DNA from: an uncultured Saprospiraceae bacterium
GTDB taxonomy: Bacteria; Bacteroidota; Bacteroidia; Chitinophagales; Saprospiraceae
Assembly (NCBI GenBank): GCA_905479665.1
Contig: CAJQNM010000504.1
Coordinates: 1-5,833 of the forward strand
Reading direction: 5' to 3'
DNA length: 5,833 bases
Under the pieces are notes generated by a model. It was not told the origin of the DNA. It was given only the letters and a program-made list of their open reading frames with translations, and made no database searches. This document shows, piece after piece, positions 4,742-5,833 of the stretch. Position 1 is the first letter of the stretch, and each line of letters starts with the position of its first letter. The translations under genes and the position numbers were made by a program.

Positions 4742-5758
4742 ATGTCAGAAAGTAAACGCGTTCTTTCTTGTATTCAACCTACCGGTAGGCTGCATTTGGG
4801 CCGTTATTTTGGCGCGATTCAAAATTGGGAGCGCCTGCAACATGAGTATGACGAGTGCATGTATGGCATCGTGAACCTTCATGCCATGACGATGCCCTAT
4901 GATCCGAAAAAGCTAAATGCCGCCACCTGGGAGTTGGCATTCAATCTAATGGCGTGTGGCCTGAAGGCAGAAAACCTATTCGTTCAGTCGCTCATTCCTG
5001 AGCACTGCGAGCTCAACTGGATCTTCAACTGTCTGACAGGTTTTGGGGAGTTGGGAAGAATGATTCAGTTTAAAGACAAGAGCAAACAAGTGAGCGAGCA
5101 CGGCTCCGATGTGCAGATCACGAGTGGGCTCTACACCTATCCTGTTTTACAGGCAGCAGATATCTTGATTTATAAAGCCGATTATGTGCCGATCGGACGG
5201 GATCAAGAACAGCATCTGGAGCTTTCCCGTAATCTTGCCGGACGATTTAATCATCGGGTGGGTAAGGAGTACTTTGCTTTGCCCGAGCCGCTCTTTACGG
5301 CAATACCCAAGGTGATGTCTACGGCAGATCCCACTCGTAAGATGAGCGCGAGCCTTGGAGACAAGCACAACATAGACGTATTTGCTGAGCCCGAGCGCAT
5401 GCGAAAGCAAATTCGATCGGCGGTAACTGATGCGGGCGAACAAACCGAGCAGATGAGCCCAGGAGTAGAAAACCTCTTTGGCCTGCTACAGGCGGCAGGG
5501 GCTGAAACAGAACATGCCGATTTTCTGGAAAAATATCAAAGCGGAGGTCTGCAGTACGGACCGTTAAAGCAGGTTGTCGGTGACGTGTTGGTGGACTTTA
5601 CGGCACCCATACGAGCCTTGAAGGAAGAGATTGTCGCGAACAAAAAAGAAAACAAAGAACGCATTCGTGCTGCCTCTGCCGAGACTCGCAAGAAGGCCCA
5701 GGAGACCGTGCGGGAAGTGAAAGATCTCATGGGGCTTCTCAATGTGCGACAAGGATGA
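4742..5758 (+). CDS. trpS: Tryptophan--tRNA ligase
   Basis: This class I synthetase charges tRNA-Trp with tryptophan using ATP in the cytosol. The 338-residue product is of usual bacterial length. Signatures in order: PTGRLHLGRYFGA (13-25), holding the HIGH-type motif as HLGR; FGELGRMIQFKDKS (101-114); GLYTYPVLQAADIL (129-142) with the tryptophan-site Asp140; VPIGRDQEQHLELSRNLAGRFN (149-170); and the KMSKS loop as RKMSAS (199-204). The C-terminal helical domain ends in a Lys/Glu-rich helix (about 292-330), normal for tRNA contact. The ATG sits 2 nt after the ridA stop and the TGA is overlapped by the next gene's ATG. No leader peptide or T-box lies in front, as expected inside an operon. Confidence 0.97.
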   Translation: MSESKRVLSCIQPTGRLHLGRYFGAIQNWERLQHEYDECMYGIVNLHAMTMPYDPKKLNAATWELAFNLMACGLKAENLFVQSLIPEHCELNWIFNCLTGFGELGRMIQFKDKSKQVSEHGSDVQITSGLYTYPVLQAADILIYKADYVPIGRDQEQHLELSRNLAGRFNHRVGKEYFALPEPLFTAIPKVMSTADPTRKMSASLGDKHNIDVFAEPERMRKQIRSAVTDAGEQTEQMSPGVENLFGLLQAAGAETEHADFLEKYQSGGLQYGPLKQVVGDVLVDFTAPIRALKEEIVANKKENKERIRAASAETRKKAQETVREVKDLMGLLNVRQG

Positions 5759-5833
5759 AAATCATTTGCATCGGACGCAACTATCGCGATCATGCGAAAG
5801 AGCTCAACAATCCTGTACCGACCACTCCACTTG
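5755..5833 (+). CDS. Fumarylacetoacetate hydrolase family protein, N-terminal fragment cut by the window edge
   Basis: Only the first 26 codons are present. They read MKIICIGRNYRDHAKELNNP followed by VPTTPL, and the frame is open at the right edge. The CIGRNYRDHAKEL start closely fits FAHD1-like members of the FAH family, which act as acylpyruvate hydrolases or oxaloacetate decarboxylases with a divalent metal; the metal-binding Glu/Asp residues lie further on and cannot be seen. The exact substrate is therefore open. The ATG overlaps the trpS TGA in an ATGA junction, which points to translational coupling and membership of the same operon. Confidence 0.82.
   Translation, partial: MKIICIGRNYRDHAKELNNPVPTTPL

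Noticed and set aside
1..5833. A new defence, mobile or biosynthetic system
   Set aside because: All confident genes are core metabolism, translation, secretion or motility families; there is no transposase, integrase, nuclease, reverse transcriptase, CRISPR repeat or toxin-antitoxin pair.

Overview
The window looks like a chromosomal housekeeping segment from a member of the Bacteroidota. This rests on a GldB-type gliding lipoprotein, an L32 ribosomal protein of the form lacking zinc cysteines that is usual in this phylum, a TatA of the Bacteroidota type, start codons without convincing Shine-Dalgarno sequences, and weak matches to the TTG / TAnnTTTG promoter pattern. Genus and order cannot be settled from this sequence.

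Layout. Positions 1-385 hold no convincing gene; they contain a short 7-bp-period tandem repeat, a 14-bp imperfect direct repeat and a GC-rich inverted repeat that looks like a dispersed intergenic element. A possible 34-residue single-pass membrane protein (386-490, +) follows, and its 3' end overlaps the 3' end of nadC (483-1328, -), the quinolinate phosphoribosyltransferase of NAD synthesis. A 102-bp divergent gap separates nadC from a gldB-like lipoprotein gene (1431-2429, +). gldB converges on a DUF937 gene (2463-3077, -), and the junction carries two abutting inverted repeats plus a tandem duplication, probably a two-way terminator or a small repeat element. A 246-bp AT-rich divergent region leads to tatA (3324-3527, +).

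From 3636 to the right edge lies a tight same-strand run: yceD/DUF177, rpmF (L32), ridA, trpS and the start of a fumarylacetoacetate-hydrolase-family gene. The gaps are 10, 8 and 2 nt, then a 4-nt ATGA overlap, so this is very probably one operon. It joins ribosome supply (YceD, L32), tRNA charging (TrpS) and metabolite repair or turnover (RidA removes reactive enamines/imines; the FAH-family enzyme probably acts on acylpyruvates or oxaloacetate). The plsX-fabH pair that often follows rpmF is not here.

I found no mobile element, CRISPR array, tRNA/rRNA or defence system, and nothing I would call a new biological system. The points most worth a second look are the double hairpin at the gldB/DUF937 junction, the His-to-Tyr change in a conserved NadC motif, the small membrane ORF overlapping nadC, and the repeats in 1-385.
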